Shown here piece by piece: positions 33,525-40,565 of a stretch of DNA of 64,000 nt. The position numbers were made by a program, and so were the translations under genes. The stretch is from Arthrobacter sp. DNA4 (lineage in GTDB: Bacteria > Actinomycetota > Actinomycetes > Actinomycetales > Micrococcaceae), in the NCBI RefSeq assembly GCF_024362385.1, contig NZ_CP101466.1, positions 3,906,001-3,970,000 of the forward strand. Direction: 5' to 3'. Within the stretch, counting starts at the first letter, position 1, and every line of letters begins with the position of its first letter. The notes under the pieces were generated by a model. The model made no database searches. It was not told the origin of the DNA and worked only from the letters and a program-made list of their open reading frames with translations.

Positions 33525-34280
33525 TTGGCGTGTGACGTCTGCACCACATCTTCACGGCTGGACTTTGACTTCAGCATGGCCTTCCAGCCGATCTATGACG
33601 CCGGGGCTGAACGGGTGTGGGGCTATGAGGCCCTGGTCAGGGGCTTGTCCGGCGAGGGTGCCTATGAGGTCCTGGGAAAGGTGCTACCGGAGCAGCGGTA
33701 CCGCTTCGACCAGGACTGCCGGGTTAAGGCCATCGAGCTGGCATCACGGCTGTTCCCGGCGGATGAGGAGCTGATGCTGTCCATCAACTTCATGCCCAAT
33801 GCGGTCTATGAGCCGGCAGCCTGCCTCCGCGCCACCCTCCTTGCCGCGAGGCGCTGCGGCTTCCCGACATCCTCGATCATGTTCGAGTTCACGGAGAACG
33901 AAGAAGTCACCGACACCGCCCACCTGACCAGCATCATCACTGAGTACCGTAAACAGGGCTTCACCACAGCCATCGACGATTTCGGTGCCGGCCATGCGGG
34001 GCTGGGTCTGTTGGTGGACTTCCAGCCGGACTTGCTGAAGATCGACATGAAGCTGATCCGTGGCATTGACACCAGCCATGCACGGCAGGCAGTGGTGGCC
34101 GGCATCGGCGGCATCGCAAAGGAGCTGGGGATCACGGTGCTTGCGGAGGGCGTGGAAACCGAGGAAGAGTTCCGGGTCCTGAAAGTCGGCGGAGTCCGCT
34201 TGTTCCAGGGCTACTGGTTCGCCAAACCGGAATTCGAGGCCCTGCCGGGAATCCGGGCGCTGGGCATCCCCGCCGCCTAG
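33525..34280 (+). CDS. Stand-alone EAL domain protein (c-di-GMP phosphodiesterase type)
   Basis: A 251-residue protein that is a single EAL domain. AFQPIYD, YEALVRG (the EAL triad), SINFMPNAVYEP, EFTENEEVTD, IDDFGAGHAGLGLL, LLKIDMKLI and VLAEGVETEEEF are all in order, so the metal and general-base residues of an active phosphodiesterase are kept. It starts with TTG at 33525, supported by GAGAGGA (33511-33517) eight bases earlier. The second and third residues lead into CDVC, a CxxC pair that could bind metal or respond to redox. No GGDEF protein is nearby. A shared role with the LysM lipoprotein upstream is not supported by coupling. Confidence 0.92.
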   Translation: MACDVCTTSSRLDFDFSMAFQPIYDAGAERVWGYEALVRGLSGEGAYEVLGKVLPEQRYRFDQDCRVKAIELASRLFPADEELMLSINFMPNAVYEPAACLRATLLAARRCGFPTSSIMFEFTENEEVTDTAHLTSIITEYRKQGFTTAIDDFGAGHAGLGLLVDFQPDLLKIDMKLIRGIDTSHARQAVVAGIGGIAKELGITVLAEGVETEEEFRVLKVGGVRLFQGYWFAKPEFEALPGIRALGIPAA

Positions 34281-34290
34281 CCCCGATCCC

Positions 34291-34596
34291 TCACTCCTGG
34301 GCGGATCTTCCCTTGCGGCCCAGCCTGTACCCCGCCCAGAACGCGAGCACCAGCAGCCCGGCCACCATGATTCCCAAGCCGATCTGCGTGCCTTGCGTGA
34401 CGAAGGCGGCCCCGTTGGCAACGAACGGCTTATTGCTGAGCGGCGCGTAGGCGAACCAGCCAGTGAAATCGCGGTTCAGGTAGGCGATCAGGACGCCCGC
34501 CAGCACTGCCGCAATCCCCAGCAAAGGCACCGCGGCGGCGGGAACTTTGGTGTGTTTTGACGGCCGATGTTCTTCAGGTGTGTTGTCTTCCCCCAT
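34291..34596 (-). CDS. Small two-helix membrane protein
   Basis: A 101-residue protein with two hydrophobic segments, about residues 19-40 (AAAVPLLGIAAVLAGVLIAY) and 72-93 (IGLGIMVAGLLVLAFWAGYR), and a positively charged C-terminus (RLGRKGRSAQE). I do not recognise a functional family. The start at 34596 gives a short acidic N-tail; the frame is open further up but overlaps the promoter of the VOC gene. It converges with the EAL gene with only ten bases between stops. Confidence 0.75.
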   Translation of the reverse strand: MGEDNTPEEHRPSKHTKVPAAAVPLLGIAAVLAGVLIAYLNRDFTGWFAYAPLSNKPFVANGAAFVTQGTQIGLGIMVAGLLVLAFWAGYRLGRKGRSAQE

Positions 34597-34667
34597 GCCC
34601 GCGAGTCTAGCCGCGCCCCGCGTCGCGGTACCTACCGGGCCCGGCATATCGGGTCTAGGCTGGCCGG

Positions 34668-35027
34668 ATGTTGACTATCGGAACCATTGTCCTCGGCGTC
34701 AACGACGTCGCCGCCGCCACCAAGTTCTGGAACGAGGCCATCGGCTATGTCCCGCGGGAGGCCGGCGACGAGACGTGGGTGACCCTTGTGCCGTCGTCGG
34801 GCCCCGGCGCGGAACTGTCCCTCATGCTCAGCGAAACCCCGGTCCAGGACCACCCGCGGATCCACCTGGACCTGTATGCGGACGACCAGTCCGCGGAGGT
34901 GGAGCGCCTGGTCTCGCTCGGCGCCCGGCGCGTGGACTGGGACTCGTATCCGGACGACCCCGACTTCGTGGTCCTGGAGGATCCGGACGGGAACCGGTTC
35001 TGCGTCATCGACAAGAGTCAAGGCTAG
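34668..35027 (+). CDS. Single-domain VOC (glyoxalase/bleomycin-resistance fold) protein
   Basis: A 119-residue protein covering one full VOC domain. It opens LTIGTIVLGVNDVAAATKFW, has HLDLYADDQSAEVERLVSLG in the middle and ends FVVLEDPDGNRFCVIDKSQG, the classic EDPDGN(R/P)F C-terminal block with the metal glutamate. Such proteins bind divalent metal and act as isomerases, lyases or ligand-binding proteins; this one cannot be assigned. It is followed after 100 bases by a DUF427 gene in the same direction. Confidence 0.9.
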   Translation: MLTIGTIVLGVNDVAAATKFWNEAIGYVPREAGDETWVTLVPSSGPGAELSLMLSETPVQDHPRIHLDLYADDQSAEVERLVSLGARRVDWDSYPDDPDFVVLEDPDGNRFCVIDKSQG

Positions 35028-35127
35028 GGCCCGCCCCCGGCATCCCGGGAACAAGCCCGCAGCGCGGCCCGTTGGCATCCGTACACGTACCGCAGCACGA
35101 TGCGGTGGAAGCGACGGAAGGGATCTC

Positions 35128-35412
35128 ATGGTCAGGGCTGTCTGGAACGGAAAAGTCATCGCCGAATCCGCGGACACGGTGGTGGTGGAGGGGAACCACT
35201 ATTTCCCGCGCGACGCCGTCAATGCCGAGTATTTGCGGGATAGCGACAAGAACACCTTCTGCCCGTGGAAGGGCACGGCCAGCTACCACACGCTGGACGT
35301 TGACGGCGAGCTGAACGAGGCCGCGGCCTGGTACTACCCGGAGCCCAAGCCGCGCGCGAAGCATATTGAGGATCGGGTCGCGTTCTGGCGCGGCGTCACC
35401 ATCGAGGCCTGA
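35128..35412 (+). CDS. DUF427 domain protein
   Basis: A 94-residue single-domain protein of the DUF427 family. The marks are WNGKVIAESADTVVVEGNHY at the start, CPWKGTASYHTLDVDG (about residues 45-60) and AAWYYPEPKPRAKHIEDRVAFW near the end (shown only in part of its length by families). GGAAGGGA precedes the ATG at 35128. DUF427 proteins are widespread small beta-rich proteins without proven function. The gene is closed by a hairpin of the dispersed family. Confidence 0.92.
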   Translation: MVRAVWNGKVIAESADTVVVEGNHYFPRDAVNAEYLRDSDKNTFCPWKGTASYHTLDVDGELNEAAAWYYPEPKPRAKHIEDRVAFWRGVTIEA

Positions 35413-35425
35413 GAGGCCGAATGAC

Positions 35426-35461
35426 GCGGACGACGGCGGATACGGGTCCGCCGCCGTCCGC
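35426..35461. terminator. Bidirectional hairpin after the DUF427 gene
   Basis: GCGGACGACGGCGGA (35426-35440) pairs with TCCGCCGCCGTCCGC (35447-35461) with one mismatch. It lies between the convergent DUF427 and DUF3846-like genes. Confidence 0.8.
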
Positions 35462-35509
35462 TCCCCCCCCACAATGTGGCCCGGCACGCGCCATTGAGCG
35501 CCGGGCCGG

Positions 35510-35851
35510 CTAAGCGGCGAGCGGCAGGTCGAACAGCTGCTCAGCAAGCCTGATGAGGTGGCGGGGAGCGTCACACTCTCCGTCCAACGGGCCGCGGCCC
35601 AGGAACAGGGCCGTCCCCTGGATGGTTCCGTCGAGATCGATTCCGGCCTCGCGGATGAGCACCTCAGCGCGGGGATTCGTGGCCAGCGTATGGGTGGGGC
35701 TGTCCAGATAGACGCGCCAATCCATGCCGGCGATGAGGCCGATGCCGCCGGAGGCGATCTTCTGGAAGGCCGTCTCATCGAGGTCGATTGGCCTGAGGTG
35801 CACTGGCTGGGTGAGGCGGGTGGGGACGACTAAAGCATTGTGGGAGGTCAT
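35510..35851 (-). CDS. DUF3846-like small protein
   Basis: A 113-residue protein whose ordered beta-rich pattern (ALVVPTRLTQPVHLRPIDL, MDWRVYLDSPTHTLATNPRA, TIQGTALFLGRGPLDGECD) resembles DUF3846, a family often found on phages and plasmids. The NP-A block and the G-TALFLG segment are the recognisable parts. GTG at 35854 or ATG at 35851 may be the start; both have AAGGA at usable distance. The family function is unknown. Directly upstream is an AT-rich stretch with a 44-residue basic protein gene, also minus strand. Confidence 0.65.
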   Translation of the reverse strand: MTSHNALVVPTRLTQPVHLRPIDLDETAFQKIASGGIGLIAGMDWRVYLDSPTHTLATNPRAEVLIREAGIDLDGTIQGTALFLGRGPLDGECDAPRHLIRLAEQLFDLPLAA

Positions 35852-35960
35852 CACGGTGGTGTCCTTCGGCTGATCGCCCGGCGTTGGGCGCTGTGGAGCT
35901 TGCCGGGTTGGCGCGGGCGGCCGCGGGCCAGGAGTCCCGTGCGGCCGCCCGCTGGCATGG

Positions 35961-36095
35961 TCAGCGCTGGTTTTTGCGCGGTTTTACAAAATTCAGTTCG
36001 TTATTTTCATTTTTCGCTCTTTTGTCGGCCCGTTTTTCCAGGATGGACTTGCCGGCTTTTTTCGCGGCGCCGCTTTTGGGGGATTTTCCGGACAT
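35961..36095 (-). CDS. Small lysine-rich basic protein, 44 residues
   Basis: A 44-codon gene reading MSGKSPKSGAAKKAGKSI then LEKRADKRAKNENNELNFVK and PRKNQR. About a third of residues are Lys or Arg, and the (S/K)-GKS-EKRA-KRAK pattern resembles small basic proteins seen widely in Actinobacteria whose role is unknown, possibly nucleic-acid or ribosome binding. Codon use is striking: mostly AAA for Lys and AAT/AAC-rich, giving an AT-rich island inside GC-rich DNA. AAAGG lies about 11 bases before the ATG. Upstream 250 bases are also AT-rich, with runs such as GGATAAAAAAATAAAAG, which may hold the promoter. Confidence 0.65.
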   Translation of the reverse strand: MSGKSPKSGAAKKAGKSILEKRADKRAKNENNELNFVKPRKNQR

Positions 36096-36347
36096 CGGAA
36101 TCACGCCTTTCTTTGCTTTGCGTTACCCGATACCATACCTACTTTTATTTTTTTATCCAGTCCTGCGGAGGCACATAAGGACCCGTTCCGACGCCGCCCA
36201 GTTTCCGGTATGCAGGATGGGGTGAGAGCCGGGTGGGTTTTTTCAAAATTTGCTGCACCGTGAGGATTTGCGTTTCTTTTGCTTTGCCTCAAGAAAGCAG
36301 CCGGAAGCTCTGCCCGCACCACGAAAACAAGCTCAAATTCGCTTAAT

Positions 36348-37256
36348 TCATTGCCGCCAGAATTCTGTGAGCATCGCGGCGCGGGTTTTTCCTTCGTTGT
36401 ATCCGGACTGGGCTGCTGCGGGACGGAGTGACAAATCCATGGCGTTGGCGCCGAACATCTGCCCGGCCCCGCTGTCCGGGAAGATGACTTCGACCCTGCT
36501 GCCGCCTGCCCGCAGCTCTTCCACCTGCGCCGCCAGCTGCATGCCCCATTCGAGTGGCATCCGCGTTCTGCCACCGAAAGGCGACAGAACCAGGACGCCC
36601 TCACACCCGGCCGCCAGGTCGGCGTTCTCGTTGCGCCGGTAACCGCCGTCGATATAGCTCCTGTCCCCAATCCGGTACGCCGAGCCGCTGGAGCAACTGG
36701 CGGCGACGGCGTCAACCAAATCGATGCCGCTGTTGCGGTCGAACACTGCCGGTTCCCCGGTAGCCGCATCGACGGCCGTGATCAGCAGTTCATGCTCTGG
36801 CCATTCCTTCCTGGGCAGCCGAGCCGCGACCGTTGCCCGCCACCGCTCCGAGGCGTCGTAGGCCGCCGCCAGGTCGAGTGCCGCTGCGCCCATCCGGCGG
36901 CGCATGTCCGGCGCATTCACGGAGGCGGCGATGATCCTGCCGGTCCGCTCCAGGTGGTCGGGCACCGGACTGCCGGAGGTTCCCGCGGGACGCGTCCGCT
37001 GCGGAAGCGGAGCGCCAAGGACGGCGGCATAGAGTTCGGCGGGCCCGGCGCCCGCAATCTGCGAGGCTGCCGTGGACCCCGCCGATGTTCCGATGACCCG
37101 GTCGGCGCCGGTCACGTCCAGCCCTGCGTCTGCCAGCCCGGCGAGGACGCCGATCAGCCAGGCGTTGCCGGTGGAGCCACCGCCACCAAGGACCAAGGCG
37201 CGTTTGCATCTTCCCGCCGGAGCGGCATGCGGGGCGGAAGAAGGTGTTGTGTTCAC
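36348..37256 (-). CDS. Patatin-like phospholipase family protein
   Basis: A 302-residue cytosolic patatin-fold hydrolase. RALVLGGGGSTGNAWLIGVL (about residues 18-37) is the oxyanion loop, VIGTSAGSTAASQI (about 54-67) gives the catalytic serine in G-T-S-A-G, and YIDGGYRRNENADLA (about 203-217) gives the DGG aspartate of the dyad. GTG at 37256 with AAAGGCG upstream fits the family length; the upstream open frame is rejected. These enzymes deacylate lipids; substrate unknown. It points into the AT-rich 36.1-36.3 kb stretch, where I see no terminator of the dispersed family. Confidence 0.92.
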   Translation of the reverse strand: MNTTPSSAPHAAPAGRCKRALVLGGGGSTGNAWLIGVLAGLADAGLDVTGADRVIGTSAGSTAASQIAGAGPAELYAAVLGAPLPQRTRPAGTSGSPVPDHLERTGRIIAASVNAPDMRRRMGAAALDLAAAYDASERWRATVAARLPRKEWPEHELLITAVDAATGEPAVFDRNSGIDLVDAVAASCSSGSAYRIGDRSYIDGGYRRNENADLAAGCEGVLVLSPFGGRTRMPLEWGMQLAAQVEELRAGGSRVEVIFPDSGAGQMFGANAMDLSLRPAAAQSGYNEGKTRAAMLTEFWRQ

Positions 37257-37446
37257 GGGAGTCGCCTTTCGCGAATGTGCCTGTGCGGCGCTCCCGGTGG
37301 CGGCTGGTTCAGCCGCTGATCGTCGACTGCGGGGGAGCACCCATTACGGATACAGCATTCATGGGTCTCACCTCCCGGAGCCGGGTCACGATCAGGGGAA
37401 TCTTGGCACACGGCCGCTGATGTCCGCAACGGGTAAATTTGAAGCG

Positions 37447-37920
37447 ATGATTTCGATTGACCGGGACAGCCCCACGCGCGATGACGTCCACCTGCTCCTG
37501 ACCGAACACCTGGCGGATATGTTCGCCACCTCGCCCGCCGAAAGCGTGCACGCCCTGGACCATTCCGCCCTGTCCGCCCCGTCCATCACGTTCTGGACGG
37601 CCCGCGAGGACGGCAACCTTTTGGGGTGCGGCGCACTTAAGCTGCTGGACTCCCCCGCCGGCCCGGGGAGGCATGGCGAGATCAAGTCCATGCGCACCAC
37701 AGCAACCGCCCGGGGCCGGGGCGTGGCCACCCTCATGCTCGGGCACATACTTGATGACGCCCGTACGCGGAACCTTGAGCGCGTCTACCTGGAGACCGGA
37801 ACCGAGGACTACTTTGCCCCCGCGCGGCGGCTATACGCCCGCAACGGGTTCACGGAGTGCCCGCCGTTTGCCGACTACGTGCTGGACCCCAACAGCGTGT
37901 TCATGGAACTCCGCCTGTAG
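37447..37920 (+). CDS. GNAT-family N-acetyltransferase
   Basis: A 157-residue acetyltransferase. GEIKSMRTTATARGRGVATL (about residues 79-98) contains the acetyl-CoA-binding R-G-x-G-x-A motif and the preceding beta-strand; VYLETGTEDYFAPARRLYAR (about 119-138) and GFTECPPFADYVLDPNSVFM are the C-terminal blocks of the YjaB/PhnO-like small-molecule group. ATG at 37447 is used; the ATG nine codons earlier lacks a ribosome-binding site. It converges with an SRPBCC gene across a perfect hairpin. Acceptor amine unknown. Confidence 0.92.
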   Translation: MISIDRDSPTRDDVHLLLTEHLADMFATSPAESVHALDHSALSAPSITFWTAREDGNLLGCGALKLLDSPAGPGRHGEIKSMRTTATARGRGVATLMLGHILDDARTRNLERVYLETGTEDYFAPARRLYARNGFTECPPFADYVLDPNSVFMELRL

Positions 37921-37936
37921 CTCCCACACAAGGAAA

Positions 37937-37974
37937 AGCGGACGACGGCGGGTGGGCTCCCGCCGTCGTCCGCT
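37937..37974. terminator. Perfect 16-base-pair hairpin, bidirectional terminator
   Basis: AGCGGACGACGGCGGG (37937-37952) pairs perfectly with CCCGCCGTCGTCCGCT (37959-37974), loop TGGGCT. It separates the convergent GNAT and SRPBCC genes. This is the clearest consensus copy of the family, identical in both arms to the copy at 40517-40554. Confidence 0.88.
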
Positions 37975-38006
37975 CCTGTTTGTTCGTCAAGAACCCTGCC
38001 CCTGTC

Positions 38007-38462
38007 CTAGACCTCGCCGCGCCAGCCGCCGGTTTCGCTCCCGCGCGATTCGACGAAGTCCTTGAACTTCCGCATGTCGGCCTTGACCTGCATGTTGTCG
38101 ATCTTCAGTGCTGCGCCAGCCTTTTCAGTTGCAGTTTCCGGCGCCCATTCGAAATGGACTTTGACCTTGGTGTGGGTGGCATCCAGGGGCGTGAACCTGA
38201 TGATGCCCGCGTGCGACTTGCCGTCGGTGCTGCGCCAGGCGATCCGGTCATCAGGCGCCTGGTCAACGATTTCCGTGTCGAATTCCCTTTGGACGCCACC
38301 TACTTTGGTAACCCAGTGATTGGTGGTGTCGGTCAGTTGGGTCACCGACTCGACGCCGGACATGAACTGCGGAAAGGATTCGAACTGGGTCCACTGGTTG
38401 TACGCGGTCCGCACCGGAACAGCGACTTCCACCGTCTCTTCAACCTCTTCAACGTGTGCCAT
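38007..38462 (-). CDS. SRPBCC / polyketide cyclase-type protein
   Basis: A 151-residue SRPBCC protein of the cyclase/dehydrase group. VEETVEVAVPVRTAYNQWTQ (about residues 6-25), FESFPQFMSGVESVTQLTD, FDTEIVDQAPDDRIAW and SHAGIIRFTPL are the family order. GAGGAGG lies six bases before the ATG at 38462. It has no partner regulator and differs in sequence from the two AHSA1-type proteins at 1-259 and 30391. Such proteins are often membrane-associated or lipid-binding stress proteins; function is unknown. Confidence 0.9.
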   Translation of the reverse strand: MAHVEEVEETVEVAVPVRTAYNQWTQFESFPQFMSGVESVTQLTDTTNHWVTKVGGVQREFDTEIVDQAPDDRIAWRSTDGKSHAGIIRFTPLDATHTKVKVHFEWAPETATEKAGAALKIDNMQVKADMRKFKDFVESRGSETGGWRGEV

Positions 38463-38591
38463 CTGCTTCCTCCTCATGATGGACGGCCGCAATGGCGGAC
38501 TGGCAGCATGGGCCAGCCTGCCAGTCGGGCAGCCGCCACCTTTGCACGATAAATCCGGCAACTACCCGTGTCCAGACCCTAAAACGAAAGC

Positions 38592-38623
38592 GGACGACGA
38601 CGGGTGGGCGCCCGCCGTCGTCC
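38592..38623. repeat. Hairpin copy in a divergent intergenic region
   Basis: GGACGACGACGGG (38592-38604) pairs with CCCGCCGTCGTCC (38611-38623) with one mismatch. Unlike the other copies it does not follow a gene end: the flanking SRPBCC and arsA genes both point away from it. It could attenuate an arsA transcript that starts further upstream. Confidence 0.7.
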
Positions 38624-38705
38624 AGGACGTTCGGCTCTAGGGCCATGCCCCGCGGCTTGAAAGACTGGCCTAACCGCCTGCCCGAAGAACGCAAGGAACA
38701 GGATC

Positions 38706-38750
38706 ATGGCCAGTCATATCCGCCCCGCCACGCAGCCTCTTCGGCCGTGA
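38706..38750 (+). CDS. 14-residue leader peptide coupled to arsA
   Basis: AAGGA (38693-38697) is placed eight bases before an ATG that opens the 14-codon frame MASHIRPATQPLRP. Its stop TGA (38748-38750) overlaps the GTG start of arsA in the four bases GTGA. arsA itself has no ribosome-binding site, so its translation probably depends on termination of this leader. It may be a purpose-built leader or the rest of a lost upstream gene. Confidence 0.6.
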   Translation: MASHIRPATQPLRP

Positions 38751-40504
38751 AGTTTCTCGATAACCCGCCGCGGTTCCTGTTTTTCACCGGCAAGGGCGGG
38801 GTGGGCAAGACCTCGGTGGCCTGTGCCGCTTCACTCTCCCTGGCCAGGGAGGGCCGGAAGGTACTGCTGGTCAGCACGGACCCCGCCTCGAATATCGGCC
38901 AGGTCTTCGGCCTGGCCATTGGAAATACCATCACCGCCATTCCTCAAGTGCCCGGCCTCTCTGCACTGGAGATTGACCCGGAACAGGCGGCCGACGCATA
39001 CCGGGAGCGGATCCTTGCCCCTGTCCGGGGAGTCCTGCCCGAGCAGGAACTGGCCGGTATCACGGAGAGCCTGTCCGGTTCCTGCACCACAGAGGTGGCG
39101 TCCTTCGATGAGTTCACCAGCCTGCTTGGAGACGACGCCTCGTTTGCGCAGTACCACCACATCGTCTTTGATACCGCGCCTACCGGCCACACCATCAGAC
39201 TGCTGCAGCTTCCCGGGTCATGGACCGATTTCCTCGCTACCGGCGCGGGCGAACCGTCCTGCCTGGGACCTCTGTCTGGACTGGACAAGCACAAAGAGGT
39301 GTATGCAAAGGCGGTCCAGGCGCTCACGGATCCCCTGCGCACCCGGCTTGTCCTGGTGACCCGTGCGCAGGCGTCGTCCCTGAAGGAGGTTGAACGGACT
39401 TACCTCGAGCTCCACCGGATCGGAATCAGCGGAGGGTACCTGGTGGTTAACGGCGTCTTTCCCCTGGCCGGCGGCGAGGAGGAACTTGCGCAAGCCGTCC
39501 GTGCCCGGGAAGCAGCGGCCCTGGCGGTGATTCCCGAGCCAATCGCCGCTCTCCCCCGCGACGTTCTCGACCTCAAACGCGTAAATATGGTGGGTATTAC
39601 AGCGCTCGAATCCCTGTTCAGCACCGCTGACGGTGCTGGGGAGGACCCGGCGTCAATCCCGGAGATCGAGGATGCTCCGCTAGCTGCCTTGGTGGACGGC
39701 ATCGAGCGCGACGGCCACGGGCTGGTGATTTGCATGGGCAAAGGCGGCGTGGGAAAGACCACGGTTGCCGCCGCCATCGCGGTCTCCCTGGCCAAAAGGG
39801 GACATGCCGTCCACCTCACCACCACCGATCCGGCAGTACACCTTGCCGAGACACTCCATGGGCCTGTTGCAGGGCTGAAGGTGTCCCGGATCGACCCCGC
39901 AGCGGCCATCGAGGAGTACCGCGCCCACGTGATGGATACCAAGGGCCGCAGACTGGATGCTGAAGGACGCGCAGCCTTGGCCGAGGATTTGATGTCTCCC
40001 TGCACGGATGAGGTGGCGGTGTTCCGGCAGTTTTCCCGGGTGGTCCAGGAGTCCCGCCGGAACTTCGTGGTGATGGACACCGCTCCCACTGGACACACAC
40101 TGCTGCTCCTGGATGCCACAGGCTCGTACCATCGGGAGATTTCCCGCCAGGTGGGGAGCTCGATGGGGTTCGTGACCCCGCTCATGCGCCTGCAGGACCC
40201 GGCGATGACGAAGGTCATCCTGGTCACCCTGGCTGAAACAACGCCGGTGCTGGAGGCCAAGGAACTAAAAGACGATCTGGAACGGGCCGGGATCGAGCCG
40301 TGGGCCTGGGTCATCAACAACTCGATCGCCGCTGCCCACCCTCACACCCCACTGCTTCAGGCCCGCGCCGCACACGAGATCGAACAGATCGCCAAGGTGC
40401 GGTCCATGACGGACAGGGTTGCCCTGATTCCCCTGTTGCCGGAAGAGCCCGTGGGGGAAGCGAGATTGACCACGCTGACCGCGTTCACCAGCCAGCGGGT
40501 GTAA
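38747..40504 (+). CDS. Two-domain ArsA-type arsenite-efflux ATPase
   Basis: A 585-residue fused pair of ArsA ATPase domains, the length of plasmid ArsA. Each half has its P-loop: FFTGKGGVGKTSVACA (about residues 11-26) and VICMGKGGVGKTTVAAA (about 327-343), and each its DTAPTGHT block. The three metal-site cysteines of ArsA are kept: GSCTTEVASFDEF, EPSCLGPLSG and SPCTDEVAVFRQF. It would power an ArsB-type arsenite or antimonite pump, but no arsB, arsD, arsC or arsR lies in the window. The GTG at 38747 fits the family start (KFLDNPPRFLFF); a longer form from 38645 is less likely. Confidence 0.92.
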   Translation: MKFLDNPPRFLFFTGKGGVGKTSVACAASLSLAREGRKVLLVSTDPASNIGQVFGLAIGNTITAIPQVPGLSALEIDPEQAADAYRERILAPVRGVLPEQELAGITESLSGSCTTEVASFDEFTSLLGDDASFAQYHHIVFDTAPTGHTIRLLQLPGSWTDFLATGAGEPSCLGPLSGLDKHKEVYAKAVQALTDPLRTRLVLVTRAQASSLKEVERTYLELHRIGISGGYLVVNGVFPLAGGEEELAQAVRAREAAALAVIPEPIAALPRDVLDLKRVNMVGITALESLFSTADGAGEDPASIPEIEDAPLAALVDGIERDGHGLVICMGKGGVGKTTVAAAIAVSLAKRGHAVHLTTTDPAVHLAETLHGPVAGLKVSRIDPAAAIEEYRAHVMDTKGRRLDAEGRAALAEDLMSPCTDEVAVFRQFSRVVQESRRNFVVMDTAPTGHTLLLLDATGSYHREISRQVGSSMGFVTPLMRLQDPAMTKVILVTLAETTPVLEAKELKDDLERAGIEPWAWVINNSIAAAHPHTPLLQARAAHEIEQIAKVRSMTDRVALIPLLPEEPVGEARLTTLTAFTSQRV

Positions 40505-40516
40505 GGAAAGCCAGAA

Positions 40517-40554
40517 AGCGGACGACGGCGGGTGGGCGCCCGCCGTCGTCCGCT
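40517..40554. terminator. Perfect 16-base-pair hairpin, bidirectional terminator
   Basis: AGCGGACGACGGCGGG (40517-40532) pairs with CCCGCCGTCGTCCGCT (40539-40554), loop TGGGCG, followed by TCTTTT. It lies between convergent arsA and the phosphoesterase gene. Confidence 0.9.
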
Positions 40555-40565
40555 TCTTTTGGCTG

